NCBI RefSeq assembly: GCF_007990755.1
Contig: NZ_BJXA01000002.1
Span: 62,001-126,000, forward strand
DNA length: 64,000 nucleotides
Reading direction: 5' to 3'
Source of the DNA: Nocardia ninae NBRC 108245
GTDB lineage: Bacteria > Actinomycetota > Actinomycetes > Mycobacteriales > Mycobacteriaceae
Part shown: positions 32,123 through 41,854 of the stretch, piece after piece
How the letters are laid out: every line of letters begins with the position of its first letter
How positions within the stretch are numbered: the stretch's first letter is position 1
Translations under genes and position numbers: made by a program
Notes under the pieces: generated by a model
What the model was told of the DNA's origin: nothing
The model's database searches: none
What the model saw: only the letters and a program-made list of their open reading frames with translations

Positions 32123-33570
32123 CCACCATCAATCCCGTGGCACCGCCCGCCACGGTGCAGGTGAATTGGGAAGAGACGATCGGTACGTCCCGGACGACCC
32201 TCACCACCCACCTGTGGACGGCGCCACCGCTGCGCCGCGAATCCCCGATCCACGACAAAGCCTTCGACGCCCTGCGCGAGCTGCGAGTCGATTTCGCGCG
32301 CTTCTTGCCGTGGTTCAGCCACCCGCGGGTCGCGGTTGCCGAGCTCGCCCCACCGACCGCCACCGAAACGTCGTGGAACTTCGAGCTGCTAGACCCCTTC
32401 GTGGAAGACTTCGTCGCGGCCTCGGAGGGCAGGCCGATCGTGGCGAATTTCGCCACGATCCCCACCTGGATGTTCGTCACACCGGAGCCCGTGGCAATTG
32501 CCGAGGATCCCGACGAAATCCACTGGCACTACGAGCAGGGCTCCGAGCTGCGCGACCCCACGTGTGCTGAAGTCGCCGATTACTTCTACCGGCTCGCCAG
32601 CTGGTACATCGCAGGTGGTTTCACCGACGAGCTGGGCCGACGGCGCGAGTCGGGCCACCGCTACCGCTTCGCCTACTGGGAGGTGCTCTGCGAACCCGAT
32701 ATCGGCCACCGGCTCTCGCCGGAGACCTACACCAAGCTCTACGACGCCGTCGTCACGCGCCTGGCCCCGCTGGACCCGGACATGAAATTCATCGGACTCT
32801 CCCTCAGCCACGTCCACCACCAGCCCGAATACTTCTGGCATTTCCTCGATTCCGCCAACCACGCCGACGGCGTCCGGATCGACGCGTTCTCCTATCACTT
32901 CTATGCTCAACCCGAGATCGCCAATCCCTTTGGGCCAGAAGGAAACGCGCCCAGTGCGCACTGGCGCGACATCTTCTTCGCCCAAGCCGACGCCTTCCTC
33001 GACCAGGTCCGCTTCATCGACTCCATCCGCCGGCGCCTAGCGCCCGATACCGCGACATTCATCAACGAATTGGGCACCTACCCGGCCGACGTGATGAATC
33101 CGGCACCCGAAATCCCCGACACGTACTGGGCGTTGAGCGCCTCGGTCCAGTCGTACCTGTGGTGCAAGCTCGTCGAACTCGGTATCGACCTGGTCGGCAT
33201 CGCCGAGTTCATGGACTATCCCGGCATGATCCCCGGCGTCAGCCTCCTCGACTGGGAAACCGGCGCCCCGAACGCCCGCTACCACGCGCTGGCACTGCTA
33301 CTACGGCACTTCGCTGAAGGAGATGCGCTGGCAGCCACCACAACTGGCGTGTTCCCGGACCCCCGCATTCACGCCCAAGCATTCGTCACCGCCACCGGCC
33401 GCCGCAAACTCCTCCTGGTCAACAAGACCGACGAACCGGTCACCGTGGCCGTCCCCGAGGTACGCGGGGGAGCCGACTTCGAACAGGTCGGTGCCGACGG
33501 GCATCGAACGACCTTGGCGGACAACACCGCAGTACTCGAGGCCTATGCGACCTCTGTCGTTTCCTACTGA
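32119..33570 (+). CDS. GH39-like glycoside hydrolase (clan A)
   Basis: 483 residues without a signal peptide. The fold is a TIM barrel. The acid/base segment reads YWEVLCEPD with Glu192, where GH39 enzymes usually have Asn-Glu-Pro. The nucleophile candidate is Glu317 in FINELGTY. A C-terminal beta domain (about 410-483) follows. Family members include beta-xylosidases and iduronidases. The Asn-to-Cys change next to the acid/base residue makes the exact activity uncertain. It is translated with the TetR upstream, so it is presumably induced by its sugar substrate. Confidence 0.75.
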   Translation: MTTINPVAPPATVQVNWEETIGTSRTTLTTHLWTAPPLRRESPIHDKAFDALRELRVDFARFLPWFSHPRVAVAELAPPTATETSWNFELLDPFVEDFVAASEGRPIVANFATIPTWMFVTPEPVAIAEDPDEIHWHYEQGSELRDPTCAEVADYFYRLASWYIAGGFTDELGRRRESGHRYRFAYWEVLCEPDIGHRLSPETYTKLYDAVVTRLAPLDPDMKFIGLSLSHVHHQPEYFWHFLDSANHADGVRIDAFSYHFYAQPEIANPFGPEGNAPSAHWRDIFFAQADAFLDQVRFIDSIRRRLAPDTATFINELGTYPADVMNPAPEIPDTYWALSASVQSYLWCKLVELGIDLVGIAEFMDYPGMIPGVSLLDWETGAPNARYHALALLLRHFAEGDALAATTTGVFPDPRIHAQAFVTATGRRKLLLVNKTDEPVTVAVPEVRGGADFEQVGADGHRTTLADNTAVLEAYATSVVSY

Positions 33571-33582
33571 ACCCATAACGCA

Positions 33583-34674
33583 CTACTGCGTGGGTAGTCG
33601 CACCGTGACGCAGAGACCGCCGGCCTGGCGAGGAGTGAGGGTGAGGGTTCCACCATGTGCTCTGGTGATGCTTTTGACGATTGCCAGGCCGAGGCCGACT
33701 CCCGCATGGTCGGTGCGGATGCGTTGGGTGCCGCGCTGAAACGGCTCGACCAGCGTGGAAACCGCGTGGGGAGTGAGCTTTTCGCCGGTGTTCTCGACAG
33801 TGAGCACCGCGGACTCGGGGTGAGTACTGGTGGTGACCCACACGATGCCCTGCTCGGGCAGATTGTGGACGATCGCGTTGTGCACCAGGTTCGTCGTCAG
33901 CTGCAACAGGAGGGCGGGGGAGCCGAAGGCGCTGGCCATATCGCCGGAGGTCTCCAGGATGACGCCGTGCTTTTCCGCGAGGGGAAGCAGTGTTTCGGTC
34001 GCTTCTTCCGCGAGGAGGGATAGATCGACCTCTTCGCGGGCGAAGGACCGCTGATCGGCGCGACTGAGCACCAGCAATGCTTCGGTGAGGTTGATCGCTC
34101 GGGTGTTGACCGCGTGCAGCAGGGCCAGCAGCTCGCCGGTGTCGCGATTCGGATCATTGCGGGCTACGTCGAGCAGGGTTTGGATGATCGCGAGCGGGGT
34201 GCGCAGTTCATGCGAGGCATTGGCGGCGAATCGCTGTTGTTCGGCGACGTGCGCTTCGAGCCGCGCGAGCATGGTGTCGAAGACGTCGGCGAGTTCGCGG
34301 AACTCGTCTCGGCGGCCCGGCAGCCGGATCCGGTGGGAGAGTGTGCCATCCGCGGCCGTGCGGGTGGCCTCGGTGATGCGGGTCAGCGGGGCGAGCATGC
34401 GGCCGGCGAGCAGCCACCCGCCCAGGAGGCCGAAGATCAGCAGGAAGGCCAGCACCAAGGCCATGAACGGAGCGAAGGCGCGCAGCAGGACGGAGCGGTT
34501 GATCCAGAAGTTGCCGGTGGTGTCGAGCCAGCCGTCGGGCATGAAGTAGAGGTAGAAGACCAACCCGGCCGCGAGCACCAAGGTGCCTGCGAGCATGAGG
34601 AACCCGGCGTAGCTGAGGGTGAGCTTGAGCTGGACGCTCAAACCCGGTGCTCTATCCACGGACACCCGCTGCAT
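33583..34674 (-). CDS. Sensor histidine kinase (VanS/PrrB-like)
   Basis: 363 residues. Two membrane helices (about 20-45 and 65-92) flank a short extracytoplasmic loop. A HAMP domain follows (GRMLAPLTRITEATR...). The phospho-acceptor is His155 in ASHELRTPLAII, the N box is LVHNAIVHN and the G box is GVGLGLAIVKS. The small external loop suits sensing within the membrane or of wall intermediates. Its start lies inside the end of the response-regulator gene, so the pair is translationally coupled. VanY-type and DoxX-like genes are divergent. Confidence 0.92.
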   Translation of the reverse strand: MQRVSVDRAPGLSVQLKLTLSYAGFLMLAGTLVLAAGLVFYLYFMPDGWLDTTGNFWINRSVLLRAFAPFMALVLAFLLIFGLLGGWLLAGRMLAPLTRITEATRTAADGTLSHRIRLPGRRDEFRELADVFDTMLARLEAHVAEQQRFAANASHELRTPLAIIQTLLDVARNDPNRDTGELLALLHAVNTRAINLTEALLVLSRADQRSFAREEVDLSLLAEEATETLLPLAEKHGVILETSGDMASAFGSPALLLQLTTNLVHNAIVHNLPEQGIVWVTTSTHPESAVLTVENTGEKLTPHAVSTLVEPFQRGTQRIRTDHAGVGLGLAIVKSITRAHGGTLTLTPRQAGGLCVTVRLPTQ

Positions 34675-35347
34675 GCCCGATGTCCGGCTGGACGTCGATG
34701 CGGTATCCGACGCCGGCCACGGTGGCGATGATCCAGGGTTCGCCGAGGCGTTTGCGCAGCGCCGAGACCGTGATGCGCACGGCGTTGGTGAACGGGTCCG
34801 CGTTCTCGTCCCACGCCCGTTCCAGCAGCTCCTCGGCGCTGACGACCCCGCCCTCGGCAGCGACGAGGACTTCGAGCACCGCGAATTGTTTCCTGGTCAG
34901 CGCGACGTAGCGGCCGTCGCGGAAAACCTCCCGGCGGAACGGATCCAACCGCAGGCCCGCGAGCTCCCGCACGGGTGGTCGGTTGTGGGCGCGCCTGCGG
35001 TCGAGTGCTCTGAGCCGGAGTACGAGTTCGCGCAGGTCGAAGGGTTTGGTGAGGTAGTCGTCGGCGCCGAGCGCGAAACCGGTCGCCTTGTCGTCGAGCC
35101 GGTCGGCCGCGGTGAGCATCAGGATCGGCATGCCGCTGCCGGAGCCGACGATGCGTTCGGCGATCTCGTCGCCGGAGGGGCCGGGGATGTCGCGGTCGAG
35201 GACGGCGATGTCGTAGGCGTTGATGTTCAGCAGCTCCAGCGCGGTGTCGCCGTCACCGGCGATGTCCGCGGCGATCGCCTCGAGCCGCAGGCCATCGCGG
35301 ATGGCCGATGCCAGCAGGGGTTCGTCCTCGACGATCAATACGCGCAT
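34652..35347 (-). CDS. OmpR-family response regulator (VanR-like)
   Basis: 231 residues from ATG 35347. The receiver domain has acidic residues VEDEP at 6-10, the phospho-acceptor Asp51 in AVLDRDIPG and LTAADR and KPFDLREL downstream. The winged helix is at 130-220 (YVALTRKQFAVLEVLV...VRITVSALRKRL). It forms a pair with the histidine kinase. The 90-base divergent gap to the D,D-carboxypeptidase gene suggests that this is its main target. Confidence 0.93.
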   Translation of the reverse strand: MRVLIVEDEPLLASAIRDGLRLEAIAADIAGDGDTALELLNINAYDIAVLDRDIPGPSGDEIAERIVGSGSGMPILMLTAADRLDDKATGFALGADDYLTKPFDLRELVLRLRALDRRRAHNRPPVRELAGLRLDPFRREVFRDGRYVALTRKQFAVLEVLVAAEGGVVSAEELLERAWDENADPFTNAVRITVSALRKRLGEPWIIATVAGVGYRIDVQPDIGHAAGVRG

Positions 35348-35437
35348 TAGGTTCTCGATTCTCCCAGTCGGGCAATATCGCCGGCGTATCGAAAATCCCA
35401 TACGGGCCGGCAACACCACGCTGTCTTGACTGACGGC

Positions 35438-36124
35438 ATGAACAACCACAAACCAGCACGCACGGCATCTCGCCGGCTCCGCGCGACCATCCTCGCGGGT
35501 CTCGTCGTCGTCACCGCGGCGCCCGTCGGTGTCCTCGTCTACCAGTCGTTGAACTCGCTGTCGACCTCCGCCGCATGGTCTTTCGATCTGCCGTTCGGTG
35601 ACCGCCACGGTCCGCCCGGTGCGGCGCGCCCGCATTTACCGTGGCTGAACGGCGAGACCGAGCCAGGGGGCACCGTCGCGGAGGGCGCTGTCCCGAGTGG
35701 CCTGACGGTATTCGACGACGAGATTCCGTCCGTGGCCAACCTCGACCCCGACTTGCTCGCCGCGCTGCGCAGCGCCGCCACGGATGCCGCGGACGACGGG
35801 ATCGAGTTCGTCGTCAACAGCGGCTGGCGTTCGCCGGAATACCAGGAACGCCTACTGCGCGAGGCGGTCGCGAAGTACGGCTCGGAAAAGGAAGCCGCCC
35901 GCTGGGTGGCCGCTCCCGAGACGTCCGCGCACGTGTCGGGGGAGGCGGTCGACATCGGGCCCACTGCGGCCGCGGCGTGGTTGTCCAGGCACGGCGCCGA
36001 GTACGGGCTGTGTCAGATCTACAACAACGAACCCTGGCATTACGAACTGCGCCCCGAAGCATCCGTGCGCGGCTGTCCGGTCCGGTACGCCGATCCCACC
36101 CAGGACCCGAGGATGCATCAGTGA
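35438..36124 (+). CDS. VanY-type D-alanyl-D-alanine carboxypeptidase (M15B)
   Basis: 228 residues. An N-terminal membrane anchor spans about 14-35. The M15B zinc site is complete: SAHVSGEAVDIG supplies His165 and Asp172, and EPWHYE supplies Glu198 and His201. Such enzymes remove the terminal D-Ala from peptidoglycan precursors outside the membrane. In glycopeptide resistance this reduces vancomycin binding; elsewhere it trims wall peptides. The divergent two-component genes support the resistance or wall-stress reading. VanH, VanA and VanX are absent. No strong Shine-Dalgarno is seen before ATG 35438. The stop overlaps the next gene's GTG. Confidence 0.9.
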   Translation: MNNHKPARTASRRLRATILAGLVVVTAAPVGVLVYQSLNSLSTSAAWSFDLPFGDRHGPPGAARPHLPWLNGETEPGGTVAEGAVPSGLTVFDDEIPSVANLDPDLLAALRSAATDAADDGIEFVVNSGWRSPEYQERLLREAVAKYGSEKEAARWVAAPETSAHVSGEAVDIGPTAAAAWLSRHGAEYGLCQIYNNEPWHYELRPEASVRGCPVRYADPTQDPRMHQ

Positions 36125-37470
36125 GCAGCACCGTCGACACCGACACCGACACCGACACCGCCTCGGGCGCGGCCGGCTGGTCTCCGTGGACGCGGATGGC
36201 GTTCCGATTCTGTGTCGGCTATTTCGGCCTGTACTGCCTGCTCCTCGCGATGGTTCCGTTCGCGCTGCTCGGGCCCCTGAGTCGCTCGCTGCACGGATTC
36301 ATCGGGCCGTGGGGGGTGACCGCGCTGCTGAACCCCGTCACCCGTTGGGTGGGCACCACGGTCTTCGGAGTCGACGCGATGCTGCGCCAGGACTCCGGAG
36401 CCGGCGACCAGACGGCCGTTTGGGTGCAGGTCTTCTGTGTCCTGGTCGTTGCGGTGGCGGCCACCGCGGTGTGGACGGTCCTCGACCGTCGTTCCTGCTA
36501 CCCGCACCTGCTGGCTTGGTTCACCCTTTTCCTCCGGGTCTGTCTGGGCGTGCAGATGGTGGGGTTCGGGTTCGCCAAGTTGATCCCCACGCAGATGCCC
36601 GCGCCCACGCTGGCACAGCTGTTGCTGCCGTACGGCGATCTGAGCCCGGCCTCGGTGCTGTGGTTACAGGTCGGCAGCTCCTATCCGTATGAAATGGCGC
36701 TCGGCGCAGTGGAAGTCGTGGCCGGGCTGCTGCTGTTCGTGCCCCGGACCGCGGTGCTGGGCGCCGTGACGAGTCTGGTGAGCACGGCGCAGATCCTCCT
36801 GCTGAACATGACGTTCGATATACCGGAGAAGCTGCTCGCCGGGCACCTGCTGCTGATCAGCCTGGTTCTGCTGGCCCCGTACCTGCGGCGACTGGTCGAC
36901 GTGTTGGTGCTGCAGCGCAGGTGCGAGCCGCTGACGCAGCCCGTACTGTTCGCCGACGATCGGAAGAACCGCATCGCTGCGTGGATTCAGGTGGCCCTAG
37001 GGATCTGGATCGCGCTGGGTAGCGGCTACGACCGATGGGTGGTGTGGCAGGAACAATACGGCGCCGCCAGCCCCAAGTCCGAGCTGTACGGAATTTGGAA
37101 CGTGCAGGAATTCGCCCTCGACGGGCAGCCGGTTCCGCCGCTGACCACCGACGAAAAGCGTTGGCAGCGTCTTGTTTTCGACGACCCGGAGCAAGCCACT
37201 TACCAACGGATGAACGGTGAACTGGTGCCGGCGTACGCCGACTTCCGCCGGAACGGACAGCTGGAACTCGCCACGATCGACGGAAAGGCCGGTCCACAGC
37301 CACCATTCGCGACGCTGACCAGCGAGCGACCCGCCCCGGACCGGCTGTTGTTGCGCGGGAGGCTGCATGACCAGACGGTGGTGATCACCTTGGAACGCAT
37401 GGACCTGAACAGCTTCACCTTGCGCAGCCGCGAATTCCACTGGGTGCAGGACTACCCGTACTTCCGCTAG
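36121..37470 (+). CDS. DoxX-like membrane protein with C-terminal soluble domain
   Basis: 449 residues from GTG 36121, overlapping the VanY stop by 4 bases. A Thr-Asp repeat at the N-terminus (TDTDTDT) comes from a repeated ACCGAC. Seven or eight hydrophobic helices follow, with a DoxX-like pattern (VGFGFAKLIPTQM, then AVEVVAGLLLFVP). The last 130 residues (from about 320) form a soluble beta-rich domain of the type seen after DoxX in related proteins (SELYGIWNVQEFALDG...). The role is unknown. Coupling to VanY suggests a wall-stress function. Confidence 0.78.
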   Translation: MSSTVDTDTDTDTASGAAGWSPWTRMAFRFCVGYFGLYCLLLAMVPFALLGPLSRSLHGFIGPWGVTALLNPVTRWVGTTVFGVDAMLRQDSGAGDQTAVWVQVFCVLVVAVAATAVWTVLDRRSCYPHLLAWFTLFLRVCLGVQMVGFGFAKLIPTQMPAPTLAQLLLPYGDLSPASVLWLQVGSSYPYEMALGAVEVVAGLLLFVPRTAVLGAVTSLVSTAQILLLNMTFDIPEKLLAGHLLLISLVLLAPYLRRLVDVLVLQRRCEPLTQPVLFADDRKNRIAAWIQVALGIWIALGSGYDRWVVWQEQYGAASPKSELYGIWNVQEFALDGQPVPPLTTDEKRWQRLVFDDPEQATYQRMNGELVPAYADFRRNGQLELATIDGKAGPQPPFATLTSERPAPDRLLLRGRLHDQTVVITLERMDLNSFTLRSREFHWVQDYPYFR

Positions 37471-37492
37471 CCGAGTACGAAGCACGCAGTCT

Positions 37493-38092
37493 TCAGCGAA
37501 GACGCCCCAGCCAGGGTATGAACCGTCCGGTGCGCGCTGCGTAGGCGGCGTAGTCCTTGCCGAGGACCCGCAGCAGATACGGTTCCTCGACCAGGCGAAC
37601 CTGAACCTGCAGGCTTCCCAAGATGATTACCAGTGCAGCCAAGGCCACAGGATTGGGCGTCAGGAGTGCCAGGCCGACAAAGGTGGTCACAACACCGGTA
37701 AGCGCCGGATTGCGTACCCAGCGAAACGGGCCGTCGGTGACCAGCGTCGTCTGCGCGTGCGGATTCACGTCGGCACGCCACGCGGTGCCCATCGCGGATT
37801 GGGCCGCCGCGGTGAGGCTCGTGCCCAGGACCACGAGTCCCGCGCCTGCGCCACCGACCGCGGTCCGATCGAGCGCCGAAAACGGTTGCAGCCCAAGTAG
37901 GTCTGCGATCGGTGCGGCGACCAACGTCAGAAACCCGACGATGCCGGCGACCTTCGCCCACCATTGCGTGGTACCCGGTGGGTCACGGAACTGGATCTCG
38001 GCCCCGCTGGCCCGGCGGATCTGCACCGCGCCGCGTAGCCAGACGACCATCGCCAGCCAGACACCGATCAGGACCAAACTCGTTACAGCCAT
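37493..38092 (-). CDS. Isoprenylcysteine-carboxyl-methyltransferase-like membrane protein
   Basis: 199 residues from ATG 38092, with GGGGGA 7 bases upstream. About five helices are present. The C-terminal signature TDGPFRWVRNPALTGVVTTFVG, then EEPYLLRVLGKDYAAYAARTGRFIP, is that of the ICMT/PEMT family (SAM-dependent methylation of lipids or isoprenoid-linked groups at the membrane). Bacterial members also reduce double bonds or methylate other substrates. It converges with the DoxX-like gene. Confidence 0.85.
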   Translation of the reverse strand: MAVTSLVLIGVWLAMVVWLRGAVQIRRASGAEIQFRDPPGTTQWWAKVAGIVGFLTLVAAPIADLLGLQPFSALDRTAVGGAGAGLVVLGTSLTAAAQSAMGTAWRADVNPHAQTTLVTDGPFRWVRNPALTGVVTTFVGLALLTPNPVALAALVIILGSLQVQVRLVEEPYLLRVLGKDYAAYAARTGRFIPWLGRLR

Positions 38093-38268
38093 CCGAAATT
38101 CCCCCATCGAGATCGTGCGGGCGCGGTCTCGGCGCAGTGCTGGAAAGCCACCGCCGCATCGGCTATGTGGGCAACCGTTGGGCTGCAACGACATCGATCG
38201 GACACGTTCATCCCCCTGTTCTTCGGCTGGCCGCTGAGCGATCCAGCGTAAGTACAATATCCTGACCG

Positions 38269-39912
38269 CTACCGGCACGGGGTGGCGTCGGCCACGATGC
38301 GGTACTCGATGCCGCTCGGCCGCATTCGGACATTGGTGATCCGAGTCGGGTCACCGGTCGGCGTTTCCCGGTCGCCGATCAGGAAGCGGCCCGCGGATTG
38401 CCCGATGATCCAGATCGGTTGCTCGCGACCGTTGTCGATGAGGCAGGCGGCGTACCGGGTGCCGCCCGCTGTGACGGATTGCTGCTGCACTATCAGCTCC
38501 GCCGGTCTGCCCGCTTCGACCATGGCGCTCAACATTCCGACGGTCGCGCACATGAGTAGCAACAGCGCGAAGGCCGATCGCCATACCGGGGTGATCCGTG
38601 GCGAGAACAGCCAGTAGATCGCGATCAACGCCCCCGACCCGAGCGCGGCCATGATGAACCCGCGCGCGTTGACAATGACATCGTGCCAACCGATTTCGAA
38701 GGCGAACGCCGGATAGCCGAGCGGTTGGTAGAAGAAATAAGACGGCAAGCGCACCATGGCCCCGCCGACTCCCGCCAGCAGCACCGAGGCGGCCGTCCGC
38801 CGGACGATGAGTCGAGAGCCCGAACGTTGACGTGGCCGCACGGCATCGATCACCAGAATCCAGGCCAGCAGTAACCCGACGGTCAGCAGTGTCGCGGCGA
38901 TCAACCGCGAGTTGAACCAGATCGTCTGCACCGAAAGGAAAAGCAGCGCTCCCGCGCCCGCCATCGCGATCATCCGCAGCACGAGAGTGCCTGCCGTCCA
39001 GCACATTCGGATGGCATGATGGCGTTCCGCGCCGATCAAACGCGCCACATCGGTTCGGTTGGCGTTCGCCCAGCGCTCCGCTTGCCAACGCGAATAGCCC
39101 TGGGGCAGTGCGGCATCCGCTCGATGCACAGCTACCCTGGTGAACAGGTTCAATGCGCCGAGAACGAGCAGCAGCACAGTCGAGATGCCGATGAGACCCA
39201 AGGCCGGCTCCGGGCCGGTCGGCCGGTCGGGGAACCGGTCGGCTACGGCCACCCCGGCGGCCACACCGAGACCGCCGCTGGCGGCGAGTAGCCCGAATCG
39301 AACCCAGATAAAGCGTGCCGAGTCATCGGCGATGACGCGAATAGCCAGCTGTCGGAACCATAGTGGTGTTGCACGCCGGAATATCCGAGCGATGAATCTG
39401 GCGCTCTTTTCCAGACAGTCGTACCAGAAAGCCGGTATCCGAATCAGTCGCGCCAGCAGGGTGCTCGGCGGACGAGCAGGTGGCGGCTGTTGCTGCTGGA
39501 CGAGAGGAATTGGGGCAACCGAGATCTCGGCGAGTGCGTCGACCCGCTTGCCATCGTGCTCGAGCGGTGCGGGCCGATGGGTGAAACGTAGGCCCGCATA
39601 ACGGATGCGCTCCAGCGAGGCCTTGTCGATGGCGGCCCGGGAATGCGTATCGACGATATGCGTGTGGACGTGGCGCACCACTTCCTCGATCGTGCTGCTG
39701 GACAACGAACCTCGAATATCCCGTACGTAGGTGTCGCTGTCCGCATGCGCCACCGCCGACCAGCCGCCCGCGACGAGCGCATCGCGCGCCCGCCGGCGGT
39801 CGTCGGCGGAACCGGAAATATCGACTCGGCATCGGACCCGCGCCAGGAATACCCCGATCAGGTACTGACCGCGATAGGACGAAAAATTCCGAATCGCATT
39901 GACGCCCAACAC
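38269..39912 (-). CDS. Large multi-pass membrane protein, unknown
   Basis: 547 residues, start GTG 39912 with AGGGG close upstream. Residues 1-200 are soluble and contain a Gln/Pro-rich linker (VQQQQPPPARPP). Residues 205-500 hold about nine hydrophobic helices in two groups. The C-terminus (about 480-547) is a soluble domain with one Cys pair (AACLID and ATPCR) that may be outside the membrane. I do not recognise the family and see no transport or enzyme motif. Confidence 0.7.
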   Translation of the reverse strand: MLGVNAIRNFSSYRGQYLIGVFLARVRCRVDISGSADDRRRARDALVAGGWSAVAHADSDTYVRDIRGSLSSSTIEEVVRHVHTHIVDTHSRAAIDKASLERIRYAGLRFTHRPAPLEHDGKRVDALAEISVAPIPLVQQQQPPPARPPSTLLARLIRIPAFWYDCLEKSARFIARIFRRATPLWFRQLAIRVIADDSARFIWVRFGLLAASGGLGVAAGVAVADRFPDRPTGPEPALGLIGISTVLLLVLGALNLFTRVAVHRADAALPQGYSRWQAERWANANRTDVARLIGAERHHAIRMCWTAGTLVLRMIAMAGAGALLFLSVQTIWFNSRLIAATLLTVGLLLAWILVIDAVRPRQRSGSRLIVRRTAASVLLAGVGGAMVRLPSYFFYQPLGYPAFAFEIGWHDVIVNARGFIMAALGSGALIAIYWLFSPRITPVWRSAFALLLLMCATVGMLSAMVEAGRPAELIVQQQSVTAGGTRYAACLIDNGREQPIWIIGQSAGRFLIGDRETPTGDPTRITNVRMRPSGIEYRIVADATPCR

Positions 39913-40164
39913 TTGCCCCTATTGCTCGCTCAATTCGACGAGTTGACCGCAGGATACCGCTGCCGGGTCGCGCCTCCGGTGCTGGTTGGATGCCCAATCC
40001 GTACCGGTCGCACTACGATTCGAACGGCCCCGCCGATAAAAGCGAGATCCCGACCGGTCGGAACGTGAAAAATCGACTTGATTATCCATCCGAGATTACG
40101 TCGCATGGGTTTTCGGGCATCGGGTATCCGCCGGGCATATCCCCACCCTAGAAAGGTGTTTTCA

Positions 40165-40644
40165 ATGGCTAACCGGCTTACTCGCTTCGCGTTATCCATG
40201 GTTGTCGCCGGGGCGGCAGCTGTTGCGGCGACCGGGCAGGCGGCGGCAGCGCCCGCCAGCGTGTCGATCAACGGCAACATGCAAGTGCTGGGCATGAATG
40301 TCCTGCATATCGAGGCGCAGGGGCAGGGGGACGGACCCGCGACCGGAACCTACATGGCCGTTGGTCAACTCGGGAATATGCCGCTGCCGGTGAAGGTCAC
40401 CGGCCCGGTCACGTGCCTGACAGTCGTCGGCAATACCGTGTCACTGGTCTATCCGATCAGCACGGCCCAACCCGTGATGGTGTTCGCGCCCGACGCGATG
40501 GCCATCCAGATCACCGTCACCAAAGGTCAAGGCGGTCAGCCGAACATGATTGGTTACGGCCTGCCGATGCCGACGAACATGCTCCGAACCTGCAACCCGG
40601 GTCCCGCCCCGATGGTCTTCGACGGCACGATCGATATCCGCTAA
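40165..40644 (+). CDS. Small secreted protein
   Basis: 159 residues, ATG 40165 with AAAGGTG upstream. The signal peptide (about 1-29) ends with GQAAAAP. The mature part is beta-rich with two Cys (PVTCLTVVG and LRTCNPG) that could pair. It looks like one of the secreted beta-sandwich proteins of mycolata. No enzymatic motif is seen and the family is unrecognised. Confidence 0.75.
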   Translation: MANRLTRFALSMVVAGAAAVAATGQAAAAPASVSINGNMQVLGMNVLHIEAQGQGDGPATGTYMAVGQLGNMPLPVKVTGPVTCLTVVGNTVSLVYPISTAQPVMVFAPDAMAIQITVTKGQGGQPNMIGYGLPMPTNMLRTCNPGPAPMVFDGTIDIR

Positions 40645-40727
40645 CCCGAATTGCTCTGCACCTGACCGTGTCTCGACGCGACAGTGGCGCGCGTCGGGAT
40701 ACGGTCCTTCGCGATATCCGGGCGCCG

Positions 40728-41672
40728 TCAGCGGAATGCGTTGCGGTAGGCGCGCGGCGCGGTGCCGACTTCGCGGGTGAAGTGGCGGCGCAAGGTCACC
40801 GCGGTGCCGAAACCGGCGGCCTCGGCGACCTGGTCGATGGGCAACTCGGTGGTTTCCAGTAATTGCCGGGCCCGGTCGAGGCGGGCGTGCAGCAGCCAGT
40901 GCTGGGCGGTGGTGCCGAGTTGGTCGTGGAAGTGTCTTTGCAAGCTGCGCAACGACATTCCGGCCGCGCGCGCGATCTCGCTTTGTGTCAGCGGGCGTTC
41001 GAGATTGTGCTCGATCCACGCCAGCACCGGTTGCAGCGCCGACCGATCGGTGGGCGGCGGGGTGCGCGGGATGAACTGGGCTTGGCCGCCGGCGCGCTGC
41101 AAAGGCATCACCAGGTATCGGGCGGCGTCGGCGGCGATCTCGGCACCGTAGTCGTTGCGAACCATGTGCAGGCACATATCCATTACCGCGGCCGACCCGG
41201 CGGAGGTGAGCACCGACCCGTTGTCGACGAACAGCACCGTGGGGTCGACCTCGATATCCGGATAGCGTTCGGCGAGCTCGGTGCAGGCCAGCCAGTGGGT
41301 CGTCGCCCGCTGCCCGGCCAGCAACCCGGTGGCGGCCAGCGTGAATGCGCCGGTGCACAACGAGGCGATCCGCGCGCCGCGCTGGGCGGCTCGACGCACG
41401 CGATCGAGCACCCACTGTTCGGTGTCGTACGGCGGTTGCCCGCCCGGAATCAGCACCGTATCCGCTTCGTGGAGTGCGGCAGACGGCCATGACGGGCGCA
41501 GACCGAAACCCAGCTGGCCGCGAGCCATGGCCGTCGTCTCGCCGTCTCCGCAGACGCGGACTTCGTAGAGCTTGGTGCCGTCGGCCCGTCGAGCTACCGC
41601 GAAAACCTGGAGGGCGAGCACCAGGTCGAACACCTCCACGCGATCCGGCAGCGTGGCCGCCACGACATGCAT
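40728..41672 (-). CDS. GlxA-type AraC-family regulator (DJ-1/PfpI domain + AraC HTH)
   Basis: 314 residues. Residues 1-180 form a class I glutamine-amidotransferase-like domain, with the nucleophile-elbow-like ASLCTGAFTLA. Residues 215-314 hold the two AraC helix-turn-helices (LTQSEIARAAGMSLRSLQRHF, then AEAAGFGTAVTLRRHFTREVG). The upstream Ala/Gln/Gly region is a linker. GlxA-type proteins are transcription regulators, often of stress or catabolic genes. The targets are unknown. Confidence 0.92.
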   Translation of the reverse strand: MHVVAATLPDRVEVFDLVLALQVFAVARRADGTKLYEVRVCGDGETTAMARGQLGFGLRPSWPSAALHEADTVLIPGGQPPYDTEQWVLDRVRRAAQRGARIASLCTGAFTLAATGLLAGQRATTHWLACTELAERYPDIEVDPTVLFVDNGSVLTSAGSAAVMDMCLHMVRNDYGAEIAADAARYLVMPLQRAGGQAQFIPRTPPPTDRSALQPVLAWIEHNLERPLTQSEIARAAGMSLRSLQRHFHDQLGTTAQHWLLHARLDRARQLLETTELPIDQVAEAAGFGTAVTLRRHFTREVGTAPRAYRNAFR

Positions 41673-41854
41673 CTCGCCATCGTATGGCCAGGTATCCGCA
41701 GCGACAGCAAACGCGCCGCGCCATTGGCACGAACTGATCGGATAGTGGCGCTCGCTGATCTGGAAACGCGATCATGGTCGGCCGACCATGGATCAGGCAA
41801 ATGTTCAGCAAATCCGCGATGACCGCTCCTGACCGCTAGTCGAAGGAGAATTCC

